From Euborellia annulipes (taxonomy: Eukaryota; Arthropoda; Insecta; Dermaptera; Anisolabididae), in assembly GCA_023213315.1 (NCBI GenBank), contig JAKCPI010006182.1:1-64000 (forward strand): a stretch of DNA of 64,000 nucleotides, given 5' to 3'. Of the stretch, positions 23,405 through 31,849 are shown piece after piece. The notes beneath the pieces were generated by a model that was not told the origin of the DNA, did not search any database, and saw only the letters and a list, made by a program, of their open reading frames with translations. How positions within the stretch are numbered: position 1 is the stretch's first letter; every line of letters begins with the position of its first letter. A program made the position numbers and the translations under genes.

Positions 23405-24700
23405 AGAGACACACACACACACATACACACACACACACACACAGACCAATTTGCGGGACCCACTTTTTTGGACTCAGGGGACCTCAAAACATGTATATCC
23501 ATCAAAATCTGGACATCGAATTTTTGACATGATCGCAATACTTTCTCTCTCTATATATTTCATATATAGGCTAAGAGAAAGTAATAATGATAATATTAAT
23601 TTTTTAATCTTCAGAATTTTAGAGAGGGTTAATATTGAAAGTTTTGGCGTTATTTTGTTTTTCGAACTACGCAAATTTCTACAGCCGCGATAATTTTTTT
23701 TCGGATAGAGTAAGGGAGTAAGACGTACTTGCCTTGCACTCTAATCAGAATTGGGAAGTTAAGCTAGGTTTAAAGGAAGTAAAGATTACGGGAAAAATGA
23801 GGAGTAAACATGGCTAGTAAAAATTCGAGTTATAAAGAGCATAAGTAACCTAGTTCGAATTATAGAACGATCTCTCCCCCTTTTGTTACGAAAAAGATTT
23901 CGAGTTATCGAGCGTATCTAAATACTCAGCGTTTTTTCGATTTGCCGAAGTTTACAGCTCAAATGTTCGAATTATCGAGAGGAGATTGTATTAGAGTATG
24001 AAGAGGATATATTAAGGAAAAATATTAAGTCAAGAATGGTATAAATCGCTTGGGACGGGAAGCGAACCTCGACCTCTCTGAGGCACGAGCTTCTGGCTTA
24101 TTATTATTATTATTATTGAGAAGTTTAACTTAACAATTTACAAAATAGCTTAGGTTTGAAAATTATCAAATGGGGCTGCAAAATTAAGGTTTTTTAAATA
24201 AATTGTATCTTGTAATTTATTTAATCACGATTTGGAGGAAAAAATTACACCAAACCACAGACGGTAAGAGTCCGACACTACTTGAGAAAAATTTTCGTCA
24301 CCTGTCCACGAAGATTTCACCCTTAAAAAAAGCAAATCTCACCAACAAAACTAATAATTGTATATCTATCAAAGAGATTTAATCCTTATGATTTCCTGGA
24401 ATGGTGCCATGACGGTGTCATGACGTTGAAACATGCAATATAGCAGGGGGAGAAGCAATTTTTATATTAAATCAAACAATGTAAATTTGACATTTTTCGA
24501 GTTGGTTTAGGTCGAGTTTATCCTTTGTTCTAAAATGCTAAAACGCTATATTTTGCAGAGACGTCGCTCCTGAAGAGGTGGTTCGTCTTGAGCATAGGTT
24601 CACGCCATTCAAAGAAGGTTCACAGCGTCTTGTTGCTACTTTCACGTCAAAAGAACTCGTGGACATCAGAGGGGTAGCTCAAGTCGAGGTTCTTGAATAG
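1936..24700 (+). CDS. Transglutaminase, 3' part (eight exons, partial at 5' end)
   Basis: Joined exons 1936-2122, 2287-2547, 10081-10249, 15036-15300, 16621-16744, 19941-20101, 21025-21161 and 24559-24700 give 1446 nt, 481 residues plus TAG. Transglutaminases are Ca2+-dependent enzymes that link Gln to Lys side chains; arthropod hemocyte forms act in clotting and cuticle or tissue cross-linking. Numbering from the first visible residue, the active-site block YGQCWVF puts Cys at 53, WNYHVW gives His118 and AIDATPQE gives Asp141. His-Asp spacing is 23, as in TG2 and factor XIIIA. Trp18 (GRWDGEY) matches the transition-state Trp. NAD (Asn181, Asp183) and Glu238/Glu243 match the third Ca2+ site of TG2. 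Residues of about 250-340 and 385-481 form the two beta-barrels. All exon phases agree. The N-terminal beta-sandwich (about 200-250 residues) is missing because its exons lie left of the window. I am sure of the family, not of the subtype. Confidence 0.95.
2287..2547 (+). CDS. Transglutaminase exon b: His and Asp of the triad
   Basis: The acceptor is TTGTAG ending at 2286. It restores the split codon and gives [15 protein letters not shown], the conserved block after the active-site Cys. A later AG at 2292-2293 would lose conserved residues and break the phase. His is CAC at 2451-2453 (WNYHVW) and Asp is GAT at 2520-2522 (AIDATPQE). The donor is GTAGGC with phase 1. The loop before the His is about six residues longer than in TG2 and rich in Asp and Asn. 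Confidence 0.93.
2840..3530. repeat. Decayed foldback element
   Basis: Nested inverted matches support a diverged foldback. CTAGTCCGTTTCGG near 3080 pairs with CCGAAACGGACTAG near 3256. TTTTGCCTATTTC near 2870 pairs with GAAATAGGCAAAA near 3425, and GCCGAATTCAAGAA recurs at the outer ends. No target duplication is clear. Confidence 0.5.
4866..4909 (-). ncRNA. Hammerhead-ribozyme-like motif (a), minus strand
   Basis: On the minus strand the order is CTGAAGA (4897-4903), a stem-loop with TGACG and CGTC arms around CGACTGA, GAAA, then CGTC ending at 4871. This matches the CUGANGA, stem II, GAAA, GUC core of a type I hammerhead. Stem I is short (about four pairs including one wobble). The motif is a close relative of the one at 53057-53103, with the same stem II loop. 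Confidence 0.55.
4937..4975 (+). ncRNA. Truncated hammerhead-like motif facing (a)
   Basis: TTGTC-CTGAGGA is followed by AAGGCA and then TCGACAATTAAATAA. The outer arms TTGTC and GACAA would form stem I, but most of stem II and the GAAA are deleted. It forms an inverted pair with the minus-strand motif about 30 bases away. Confidence 0.4.
6241..6257. repeat. Poly-C tract
   Basis: A run of about 17 C in AT-rich intron sequence, typical of G/C tracts that recur at several places in the window (26258, 32526, 34120, 35588, 37444). Confidence 0.9.
6296..6428. repeat. Two adjacent small hairpins
   Basis: ATCCAGCAACTAAA with ACTCTTAAAAG pairs with its return arm CTTTTAAGAGATTTAG and TTACTGGAT. Immediately after, AACCACTGGT pairs with ACCAGTGGTT at 6417-6426 around GGTTTTAACCG. 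They look like short MITE remnants. Confidence 0.55.
6579..6721 (+). repeat. TTCG-hairpin repeat, copy 2 (diverged)
   Basis: It has TCTGGTGTGACTGGTCGCAC, ACAACTTTCTCTTACA, then a return arm GAAAGTTGTATTCTGAGC and CATGTCACACAAGA, then the tail with ATATATTTAGTTTCCGATAA. The TTCG loop is lost. A family fragment (GTTAACATGACAAC) follows at about 6754. Confidence 0.75.
8810..9190 (+). repeat. Fragment of the TTCG-hairpin repeat family
   Basis: Only one arm of the hairpin survives (AAAGTTGTGTTCACAC, then AGATTTTTTGTGTTGAGATA). Further in, GTTACAATAGCAAC at 9005-9018 and the ATTTTGATAAAATC / AAACTGAAAAAGTGCATCAG segment match the body of the family. A truncated G/C-rich element with ends near 9200-9250 follows. 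Confidence 0.6.
10081..10249 (+). CDS. Transglutaminase exon c: CGP and NAD blocks
   Basis: The acceptor is TTCACAG ending at 10080 and the donor is GTAAGT at 10250; it enters in phase 1 and leaves in phase 2. The peptide has [14 protein letters not shown], matching the usual YCCGP..V.AIK block, then SVNADLIRW, matching EVNAD..W, a Ca2+-binding segment. The second half has extra cysteines (KCDLGF, IDCNTY) that are not usual for the family. The exon sits 7.5 kb from the previous one. Confidence 0.92.
10250..15035. other. Transglutaminase intron (4.8 kb)
   Basis: A full-length-looking copy of the TTCG-hairpin repeat occupies 11069-11955. The rest is AT-rich and no exon is seen. CCCGGCTTTAGTCTC near 14967 recurs in inverted form near 34715 (GACTAAAGCCTGGGAG), a further shared repeat. 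Confidence 0.65.
11069..11955 (+). repeat. TTCG-hairpin repeat, copy 3, long
   Basis: The hairpin is 11069-11150, with arms AACTTTCTTTTACC and GGTAAGAGAAAGTT closed by C-TTCG-G. The body follows (ATTTGGATATTTTATACACA, TTTCCTATGAAG, AAAGAGCATCTAAAAA, ACATCAGTAAAGTAC, TTTGCGGGACCCACTTTT). It ends with a small palindrome, ACTTTCTCTATATAT to GGAAAGT, at about 11911-11952. No ORF is carried. Confidence 0.85.
15036..15300 (+). CDS. Transglutaminase exon d: end of core and start of barrel 1
   Basis: The acceptor is TTTACAG ending at 15035. The one-base carry completes a His codon, giving [11 protein letters not shown], equivalent to the VG..ISTKA block. [17 protein letters not shown] follows, matching EDIT..YKYPEGS..E, with two Glu five apart as in TG2 Ca2+ site 3. 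The exon ends at AAG followed by GTGATT (phase 0). The reading continues for two residues to a stop if unspliced, so splicing is required. Confidence 0.93.
15301..16620. other. Transglutaminase intron with a hAT-like MITE
   Basis: A GGGAGGGGGCAAGGGAGGG block at about 15783 and CGCCACTG at 16076 look like parts of decayed G-rich elements. The clear element is at 16123-16453. The rest is AT-rich. Confidence 0.6.
16123..16453. mobile_element. hAT-like MITE (331 bp)
   Basis: The left end CAGGGCCGCCGAGAG matches the reverse complement of the right end CTCTACGGCCCTG. CAGGG ends are typical of hAT elements. The flanks CTTATAAT and GTTAGAAT agree at six of eight positions, as for a decayed 8-bp target duplication. 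It carries no ORF. Confidence 0.65.
16621..16744 (+). CDS. Transglutaminase exon e: barrel 1
   Basis: It follows a long T-tract and TAG, and ends before GTGAGT (phase 1). The peptide [20 protein letters not shown] fits the first beta-barrel, where TG2 has ITNNTAEEYVCRLLLCA. There is no ATG-started ORF here; it was found by phase and family pattern. Confidence 0.9.
16745..19940. other. Transglutaminase intron (3.2 kb)
   Basis: It holds one copy of a GTTAA-rich TIR element (18063-18615) and a poly-G/poly-A stretch near 19122-19190. I see no exon. Confidence 0.65.
18063..18615 (+). mobile_element. GTTAA-rich TIR element, copy A
   Basis: It starts CAGGTCTATTCTCTTAAA and carries many GACGTTAA, GCGTTAAA and TTTTAACAGCGACG blocks. 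A second copy, in the other orientation, lies at 42954-43627 with the same order of blocks (CAGGCCTATCTGAC-like centre, GGTTATGATTTTGACAGC, CTTTAATGTTTTAACGCC). The right end is diverged. No ORF is seen. Confidence 0.7.
19941..20101 (+). CDS. Transglutaminase exon f: barrel 1 to barrel 2
   Basis: The acceptor is ATCTATAG ending at 19940. Phase 1 gives [20 protein letters not shown], then [16 protein letters not shown], then LDIK before the donor GTAATG (phase 0). In TG2 the matching segment is the end of barrel 1 with the link to the IKIRILG strand. Confidence 0.9.
20224..20837. mobile_element. hAT-like non-autonomous element inside an intron
   Basis: The left end CAGAGCAGTCGCAAGCAC and the right end GTACCGCAGCTCTG are imperfect inverted repeats. 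The internal palindromes GATTGCTTCACTTCTA and TAGAAGTGAAGCAA support a foldback design. The flanks share AATAT only (target duplication weak). CAGAG ends recall hobo-type hAT elements. Confidence 0.45.
21025..21161 (+). CDS. Transglutaminase exon g: barrel 2
   Basis: The acceptor is TTTTCAG ending at 21024. The peptide starts [20 protein letters not shown] and continues [15 protein letters not shown], the usual VSLQNPL....CTFTVEGAGL pattern of the second barrel. The donor is GTATAT at 21162 with phase 2. Confidence 0.91.
21231..21515. repeat. 57-bp minisatellite, five copies
   Basis: TCATGACAAGCTCTAG recurs exactly every 57 bases from 21231, 21288, 21345, 21402 and 21459. Copies are nearly identical; the last reads GAATG for GCATG. 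Because 57 is 19 codons, the minus strand has an open repetitive frame, which I treat as chance. Confidence 0.95.
21583..21780. repeat. Near-perfect inverted repeat (92-bp arms, 14-bp loop)
   Basis: The arms 21583-21674 and 21689-21780 match with few differences (for example TCAAGGTTATGGAGAAGAAA against TTTCTTCTCCATAACCTTGA). The central part GGTTTGCCTAACGCAAACC is itself palindromic. It is a young foldback inside the pogo-like repeat. Confidence 0.9.
21895..22236 (+). repeat. TTCG-hairpin repeat, copy 4
   Basis: The hairpin 21895-21976 has an 11-bp outer stem (TCTGGTGTGAC), a conserved 12/10-nt internal loop, a 15-bp inner stem ending CTCTTACC, and the C(TTCG)G tetraloop. The shared body follows up to CCCTATAGGAAATTAACATT. 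Copy 5 repeats the same 340 bases almost unchanged 591 bases downstream. Confidence 0.92.
22486..23582 (+). repeat. TTCG-hairpin repeat, copy 5, full-length
   Basis: The hairpin is at 22486-22567, the body to 23334, an (AC)n microsatellite at 23334-23444 sits at the site GTTACACACACACAGAC, and the end (GACCAATTTGCGGGACCC to the ACTTTCTCTCTATATAT palindrome) at 23445-23582. A perfect X-box-like GTTACCATGGCAAC lies at 23021-23034. This is the best view of the complete family, about 1.1 kb. Confidence 0.88.
23334..23444. repeat. (AC)n microsatellite with AGAG interruptions
   Basis: A run of CACACA with short AGAGAGAGAC interruptions. It has expanded from a short ACACACACAGACC site that is present unexpanded in the copy at 11808. 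Confidence 0.95.
24058..24103 (-). repeat. tRNA-like SINE fragment
   Basis: On the minus strand GAGGTCGAGGTTCGCTTCCC resembles a tRNA T-arm (box B GGTTCGANTCC). No convincing A box or full cloverleaf is present, so it is taken as a fragment of a tRNA-derived SINE, not a tRNA gene. Confidence 0.35.
24559..24700 (+). CDS. Transglutaminase last exon, stop TAG
   Basis: The acceptor TTTTGCAG ends at 24558 after a 3.4-kb intron. The peptide [20 protein letters not shown] continues to [10 protein letters not shown] and TAG at 24698-24700. The last residues match the conserved C-terminal strand of transglutaminases (for example ...G.A.V.IL). An ATTAAA hexamer lies at 24773-24778; no clear AATAAA lies nearby. 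Confidence 0.92.
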
Positions 24701-25219
24701 TTAAAAAAAAAACTCTTTATTTATTATTTCATATTTCCCTTTAAGTGGTAAGCTCTTCTACTATTTTTTTTAATTAAAAACTTATTTTATGGTTTGCGAA
24801 TGTCAGCAAAGATTAAATGAGAGAGAATTGTGGAGTCGATTGCAAAATGAACGTTTTCTTTTTCTTAATTAATTTTGTTATTCAAAAAAAAAGATAGTCA
24901 AAACCTTCAACATTCAAAAACAAAAGAAAACACATTTTTAGAATCAATTCGTGAAGAAATATTGATATTTCAAAAGATTTTACCCCCCCCCCCCCGCCTC
25001 CCCAAATGCATTTTTTGTGGCCCAGCTCTCTCACTAATAAGGCTACAAAATTTTAACGGGGAATTCTTCAAACAGGCGGTTAAAACAATGCAGAAATTAA
25101 ACCATTTTTTTTTAAATATAACAATTGGTGCAAATTGACATTTTTAAATAATTACACAGACCTGCGTTTTTTCAATTTTTGAAAATTGTCTCAAGTTTGG
25201 TGTGTGAAAATCTGTTGAT

Positions 25220-25665
25220 TTTTAACAAAATTATTAACCAAATAGTTTTAAAATATATACAGTATAATAGTTATGTTTATTCCTATGAGCAAAGCGCCTA
25301 AAAGTTAGGCAGTAAAATTGTTTTTTTAACATACTTTAACAACTGTTTTGTTAATAATTTCGTTAATAATTAACAGATTTTTACGAATGAATGATTTTTA
25401 GAAAGCCAACTATAGAATATCGTAACAATATGTTTTTTGCATTCAGGGATCAGGAAAATCGTATTAGGGGTCCAAAGTTAAAAAAAAGTCCATAGTAAAA
25501 AAAACTTAAAAAATCCGATTTTTCTAAGCTTTTAGCGGTTTGCGGCACGTCTAGATGACCTCCAATTGGGAAACTTGAAATCTATATGTATTATAACTTT
25601 GTGCATATTTTTAAGGGGTGTCGCCTTAAATAAAATCCAGGTAATTCAAAATAAGTGCCGCTTTA
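25220..25665 (+). repeat. Dispersed repeat R, copy 1 (empty site)
   Basis: Shared with 41160-41815: GAGCAAAGCGCCTAAAAGTT, TTAACATACTTTAACAACTG, TTTTTTGCATTCAGGGAT, GGCACGTCTAGATGA and TAAGGGGTGTCGCCTTAAA occur in the same order. TTTATTCCTAT occurs once here (25276-25286), where the other copy has it twice around an insertion. Confidence 0.88.
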
Positions 25666-26222
25666 GAGCATATTTTCTAGTAAAATTTTATTTTCTCTAT
25701 AGCTCTAAAACTGTTCGTGATGGAATTTTTTCACTATTTTTCCTGAATTTAGCACTCGAAAATACATAAGAATCACTCTTTAGAATCCAAACAATTTTTA
25801 CATCGCAGGCCTGTGTTATTAATAGAAGCCATTTTAAATTATAAGCTAAGTGTTTATTTAAACGAAATAATAATTTATATAAGCACATGAGTATAAAGTC
25901 AAAAGCCTTTTATTAATAATAAAGTTAATGATTAAACTTTCCTGACAAAATTTTCTTTTATGAGTTGTTAAGAGGGGAATAGGAATTTAGAGATTTTTTA
26001 TGATTTTAAGTTATATTATTAGTATCGTCAGAATTTTGGACAGGCCCTAGCGCCCTTTTACCGGCCCAAAGGGTTATTATTAGCTGATCAGCATTAAAAC
26101 AAAAAATATAAATTTTTAAAATATCCTATATAGGAAATTCGATATATTAATATTTACATTATATAATATTATAAATATTGGTATTTATCCTCTGAAGAAT
26201 GATCCATTATACATAATTTTAC

Positions 26223-26713
26223 GTTGTATACAGTGGCACAAGCAGGATTTGCTCCTGGGGGGGGGGTTGAAAAATTAACATAAGAAAATTTCTCAAAAAA
26301 AGATTACACGGGGAGGGGAGGCTGTGGCCTTTTAACCCCCTCTAGCCCCCCCCCCCCCCGCCCCGACTAATGCCTGAGCAGAGAAAAAACAAAATTCAAT
26401 TTTAATATATGCCAATAATAAAGAATTTACCTTTGCAAAAGTGAGATCAACTATTTTTTATGGTCATCTATTAAAAAAATAGGCAATTTTCGTTTTTTTT
26501 TTATTTAAAATAAAATAAACTTATTATTTTTATTTTTTATACAGTATATGTACTTTTTTTAAGAAATTTTTTTTTAAATCAAAAGTCAGTCTATTTTTTT
26601 ATTTTCTATTTATAATAAACTTAATACAATATATAGCAATTTTAATTTTTTTCTCTCCTGGGGGGGAGGGCTAAAACCCTAAAAAAACCCCTGGGTGCGT
26701 AACTGGTTGTATA
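26223..26713. mobile_element. hAT-like element with perfect 8-bp TSD
   Basis: GTTGTATA at 26223-26230 is repeated at 26706-26713. Between them the ends CAGTGGCACAAGC (left) and GGGTGCGTAACTG (right) are imperfect inverted repeats starting CAGT. The element is 475 bp with G-rich subterminal tracts and no ORF. Confidence 0.8.
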
Positions 26714-26730
26714 CGCGTTGTACCAAAACA

Positions 26731-26985
26731 GGGGCGTATATAGAATTTTTTTCGGGGGGGGGGGGCCGGAACTCAAAAATTTTTCTACGGAAAATTTTTT
26801 TTTTAAGAAACTAAATTTTTTTTCACACGCAATTTTTTGCGGAACATTTTTTCTTTTGCGGAACCAAAGTTTTCCATCCTGCGGAAAAATTTGTTGCGCT
26901 GATTTCTGTATATCCCTATATATGTATATGTTTTTTAGAAATTTCGGGGGGGGGGGGGGCCCTCGCCCCCCCTAATATACACCCC
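26731..26985. mobile_element. G-tract-flanked MITE
   Basis: AGGGGCGTATATAGAA at the left matches the reverse complement of CCCTAATATACACCCC at the right. The flanks GTACCAAAAC and GTACCGAAAC agree at nine of ten positions, as for a target duplication. Long G and T tracts fill the inside. Confidence 0.5.
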
Positions 26986-27173
26986 AGTACCGAAACCAGG
27001 GAAGTTCGGCTCCTCCCCCTAGAAAAGAGAAAAATGAGCTTCTAGGCTATGATCTTTTCATTTAAAAAAATGTTTGCATTTGTTTTAAATATTGTTAATC
27101 ACTAAACAAGACAGAAGGGTTCCTTAAAAAAATTAATACCTTCCCCCAGAGACAAATCCTGGTTTCGCCTCTG
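26985..27173. mobile_element. Short hAT-like MITE
   Basis: The left end CAGTACCGAAACCAGG and the right end CCTGGTTTCGCCTCTG are inverted repeats. It abuts the previous element, and no target duplication is clear. Confidence 0.45.
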
Positions 27174-28049
27174 ATTTCATTTATATATATATCCTGTTAT
27201 ATATATAAGAGCCTACACACAATACAGAATTTATTTATTTGGATGGAATAAAAAATTGTTGAAAAAGATTTCTATTGTAAGTGGAGTTTTATTTAAAGCC
27301 AAAAGGAAGAAGTCTTTTTTTTCTATTTTGATTGTCTAAGAAAAAAATTTCAAAATGCATCTTTAGAAAAGACAATATACAAAGATGGATCGAAAGACAC
27401 TCGGAAATAAGAGTTTTTGTCTCTTTGCTCACACAATGATTGGCACTATTATCATTTGAGAATTAGGTCAAAAGACGCAAAAAAAGACAAGTAACCAAGC
27501 AGGAATAAAAAAAATGTTCTTTCATTGAAATCTATCATTGATATAAGAATTAATTATTTGTAAATTTTGATAGAGATAACGATAATTATTTTTTGAAATT
27601 TGGCTGATATGAATTTAAATTTTAATTTTCTAAAATTTACATTTAGTTTTATACTAAAACAGTGACTTTACACTTTTTTTTTCCCCGAAAAAAAACATGC
27701 CTAAGGACCTATAGTATTCAAAAGATCAATTGTATTTTGCTGTCTTGAATGAACATTCAAATTTGAAAAAAAAAAAACAAATTTTAATATGTATTTCAAC
27801 CCGAAGAGTTAGAGAAATTTTTATATTCAGATTAATAGTTCTAGCTGAATAATTCACCTGGGAATTTTAAATTTTACTTAAAATAAAAGCCTTAAATTTA
27901 TAGAAAGAAAAGTCTTAAGGGAATTTAGTGTTAATATTGTATAATTAGATAAATTATTATTTATTGTCAAGTATTTATACCAATAACTCATATTTTGAAA
28001 CATATCACCTCGTGTTTTTAATTTACCTAATTATACAATATCCCTTTTT

Positions 28050-28072
28050 CAATTGGAGCCAGCGCTGGCCAG
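28050..28072 (+). repeat. Conserved 23-bp block, copy 1
   Basis: CAATTGGAGCCAGCGCTGGC with CAG following matches blocks at 47795-47817 and 56300-56322. Those two lie downstream of hammerhead-like motifs, so this marks one repeat family. An AACATATCACCTCGTGTTTT segment upstream recurs at 31925. Confidence 0.6.
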
Positions 28073-28716
28073 TTTCAATTTAATTTTTTATATAACAGTT
28101 TAAACTAATGGCAAATTGTTCTAATGATTATTTATTTATAATTTTAAGATTTTTTATTTATTATTTTGCTTATTAATTCTGCTTCTCGTTTTTTTTTTTA
28201 TTTAAAAAACTCTTGAGAATTTTAGGATTAAATTATTTATTTATATATTTTATTTTCTTTATAAATTATGGAAGTATTGCAATAGTAATAGTAGTAATTA
28301 ATTTAGAAATGGATTAATTGATTATTTATTTTTATAATATTTATTTATATCATTATTTTTGCTTATTTTAATTATAATAAAGGAATTCTTTTCCATAAAG
28401 TGTAGTATTGTTATTTTCATAATTCCTCTGAATCCCTTAGCTCGAACAGGAATCTCGGCTTCCAGAGACTTGAAAAAAGTCAAAAATTCATTTAACTTAT
28501 GTGTGGTTAAGCTATCAGAAATGATATTGAATTTCAGGGCAAAAGAGGTCTGTTACGAGCCCCACTAACAAGTAGTTTTCCTCCTAACAAGATATCTGGT
28601 TACGCCCTTATCTAAGTGACCAACAAGGGACCAACAGGGCCAGTTCATTTAACAAGCATTTTAATAACTAGGTAGAACTTTGTGTTTTTCAATCAACTGC
28701 GCCAGTCAATCAATAT

Positions 28717-28800
28717 ATCGCCCCTGGTCTCGAACCGGGACCTTCTTTCGCGGCTGGCAGGATAAACACAATATCTCGGAGCAGCCAATTATTGTAATGA
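28717..28800 (-). repeat. tRNA-like SINE fragment
   Basis: The minus strand reads GTCCCGGTTCGAGACCAGGG, a box-B-like T-arm, preceded by GGCTGCTCCGAGATATTG. No folded tRNA can be completed. It is listed as a probable SINE piece. Confidence 0.35.
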
Positions 28801-28907
28801 AATTAAGGCGAGATTATAAAAAGTTCTGCATGCCATTGAGTAGGGCTTGGGATTGCATCATATTTCTGGACGCCTGCAAGGGCCGCAACCAGGAAAGCTG
28901 ATTTTAA

Positions 28908-29117
28908 CAAATGTTCATGGGCGTAGGTAGCCAAACATCTTGTATTAATAATTCATTTAAATAAAAAAAATTAAATTAATGTAGTGGATTGGGGCTTTAA
29001 AAAAAATTCCCAATGGAAAAAATATATATATTTTTTTTTTTTTTTTTTTAATTTTTAGGACAAGCCAGGGGGGGCAATGCCCCCCTGCCTCCCCCTGTCT
29101 ACGCCCATGCAAATGTT
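28908..29117. mobile_element. hAT-like MITE with perfect 8-bp TSD
   Basis: CAAATGTT at 28908-28915 recurs at 29110-29117. The 194-bp element between begins CATGGGCGTAGGTAG and ends CTGTCTACGCCCATG (inverted repeats). It has no ORF. Confidence 0.85.
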
Positions 29118-30439
29118 AAGAAGTTTGAAAAAGATTGAATTTTCAATAGACTTGAATTAGCCAGTCAATAGATTTAAGATAAAGATGATTTGCGAGATAT
29201 TTATAACAAATCATTAGAATATCGAACAACTTTAATTAATTAAATAATCCAAAATATAAAAAAATCTAAAAACAAGTACACCAATGTATTAGCTCTTTGA
29301 GATGCCTATATTTAAAAAAACGAATAAGTGGGGTTATTTTATAAACGAAGATAAATATTTTTTTTTTTTAGTTGAATAAATCAAAAGTAAACAGAGCGAA
29401 TGATAAAAATAGGACTCGACAATTATTCTTACGAATATTTTTTTTAAATATCTTAAAAAATATTATTCTATATTAAAAGTGAAAAGATACGAATTAAATT
29501 GAAATAAATGGATTGACCAAAACAAAGCAATTTATCATTTTTTTTATAAGAATTTAAGGCTTTCCAGCATTTTGGATTCTATATATCGAGATGCCTGATC
29601 TATTTACACTCAAATAATTGGAATTTATAAAATGAGATCAAATAATTAGAAAGAAAAGTTTATAAATGAAGACAACTCGAATGGAATTGCACCTAGGGGT
29701 AAAAAATTATCCAACTCTCTCCGTCTGAGGAAGGAATCGGAATCACACCCCAGTATTTATTATCCCCATGAAAGCTACTCCTCAGAGTAACCACAACGTG
29801 TCAATTCTGACACGACTGAAGAGAGAGAATCAGAGAGTGGCCCGAAAACCTGACATGAAGATACAATCCGAATAAGATCCCAATCTCTGATTGCTTATGA
29901 GATTTAGGACCTAATAAAAAAAGCAAATTCCAATAATTGTATTACAATGGCTAAAATTTTATATTTTTACAATAGAAAAAAATTGTCGATCATATATTTT
30001 TGTTATTAATTCATTTTTCTCCTTTTTTATTATACAATTGAAATGAATATTAAAAATTTAATAAAATTTCATTTCTAGACGAGTTTTTTCGAGGTCCCAG
30101 CTCCTCATCCCATTAATTTTTTATTTAATTACTTAAGAACCTTTCAGAGTTCGCAACGTTGCGAAATTCCTTCACTCTAAAACGAGAAAGAAGATAAATT
30201 GTTTTTTTTTTTATGTACTTCTTTACTTTTGTTACCTAATAGTTTAATATTTAATTTTCCAGGAAGGGAATTTACCGAAATAATAAATAAATAGTTTTAA
30301 GTAATGATCAATGGCGTAACGAGCAAAGGACGAAGGGGCCTGAGGCGCTTGCCTCGTCTGCCTCATTCCCTCCCTTCGCTCTTAGGGTTTTTTATCAATA
30401 AGATTTAATAAATATTAAAAAAAAAAAAAAACTGAAAGT

Positions 30440-30500
30440 GTACTTCAAACGATTTCAACGAAAAACTTCACTGATATACTTTTTAAAGAGCATCTAAAAA

Positions 30501-30541
<41 letters not shown>

Positions 30542-31235
30542 CCCCACCCAGGCCTTGACACTTATGTCATTTCGGCCAGCCTACCATCAAAAATAGTCAA
30601 AACCCATAGTTCACAAAAATAAACAACAAACAAACAAATATGCAGATAAACTAAACAACAACAATAAACAAATAAATAATAACAATAAATAAATAAATAA
30701 CAACAATAAATAAATAAATAACAACAATAAATAAATAAATAACAACAATAAATAAATAAATAACAACAATAATAAATAAATAACAATAAATAAATAAATA
30801 ACAATAAATAAATAAATAACAACAATAAATAAATAAATAACAACAATAAATTAATTAATAATAACAATAGATAAAAAAGAGTTAATTTATGAATTTTAAA
30901 CAAAATCGTTAGAGTAAATTTTGAGAAAATCGAAAAAAAAAAAAACTGAAAAAGTACATCAGTAAAGTACTAGTACTTTTTGGCCGATTTTGTTCAAAAG
31001 ATTATTTTCACCCCTTGGGAGGGTGCCTAACTTAAATATAAAATTTCAACCTCGTAGCTCAATTCGTTCATGCTTTAAATTGAACACAGACAGACCATGT
31101 GGCGAAAACCACTTTTTTGGATTTAGGGGACCTTAAAACGTGAAGATCCATTAAAATCTCGACATCGAATTTTTGACATGAAGCCAATACTTTCACTCTA
31201 TATATTTCATATATAGAGTAGGAGAAAGTAAAAAG
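30440..31235 (+). repeat. TTCG-hairpin repeat body with minisatellite insertion
   Basis: The family body (AAAGAGCATCTAAAAAAGAG, ACATCAGTAAAGTACTAGTA, TTGTTCAAAAG, CATCGAATTTTTGACATG, and the final ACTTTCACTCTATATAT palindrome) is recognisable without the leading hairpin. A poly-T tract (30506-30541) and a minisatellite of about 20-bp AACAACAATAAATAAATAAA units (30655-30868) split the body at the AAAAAAGAGTTAATTT site. Confidence 0.8.
30655..30868. repeat. AACAATAAATAAATAAAT minisatellite
   Basis: About ten A-rich units of 16-20 bases with lengths varying by AACAAC or AAT steps. The minus strand has an open Leu/Tyr-rich frame only because the units lack in-frame stops. Confidence 0.92.
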
Positions 31236-31849
31236 ATGATAAAGTATCACCATCGACCCATTCTAGAGGAATTCTTTCACCAATTAATAAAATGTTTGTT
31301 GGACCAAATGAATACATTTCGAAGAATAGAAATTATTTGGAATAATTTCTAAAAGCGTAACATAAAAGAGGAATCAAAATTTATAAATAATTCTAAGAGG
31401 TATGAATTAAAGAGAAAAAGAAGAGCTGTCGTAGCCCCATTATTTCAGGAATGTGAAACTTGACTTTAACAAATAAAGAAAAATTCCGTATTGCAAAATG
31501 AAAAGGATCCGAGCAAGCTCGGAATTCGAATTCATGAAAAAATCAATAAATTAATTTGCTAAAAAATTTAACTAAATTTTGTTGGTGAACGAATATGACA
31601 AATTGATAAAATTACAGCTAACAATGAGATTTTGTAGAAAATTTCATTGAACTAAAGGACTGTGAATTGTATTGAAAAAAGAAGGCCCACGTGCAGTTTA
31701 TTGACAAATCGAATTAATTTTTTTAAATATTTTCAAAAATTTGTTTTTGGAGTGAATATTTGACAAATGCTTAATTTTCAATTAGACAAATTAAAACTAA
31801 AAACACTATGTTTCAATTTAATATTTATTGGTATAAGCATAAGCATAGA

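Larger units (their letters stand above)
21513..23996. mobile_element. Pogo-like repeat, interrupted by other elements
   Basis: The left end has CAGTCGACTCTCGATGATGG and the right end GAATTATCGAGAGGAGATTG, like the CAGT-GA-CTCGATAA-TTCGAA ends of pogo/Tigger elements. The related uninterrupted copy at 32817-33403 shares TTTTATTATATTTTTGAAAA, the GTTTTGGCGTTAT block, and the right half. In this copy a 92-bp foldback and two TTCG-hairpin repeats sit between the halves, so they came later. Confidence 0.6.

Noticed and set aside
23314..23693. Open frames with Thr-His or Cys-Val repeats
   Set aside because: They only read the (AC)n microsatellite in two directions.
30562..30903. 113-residue Leu/Tyr-rich minus-strand frame
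   Set aside because: It is the AACAATAAAT minisatellite read on the other strand.
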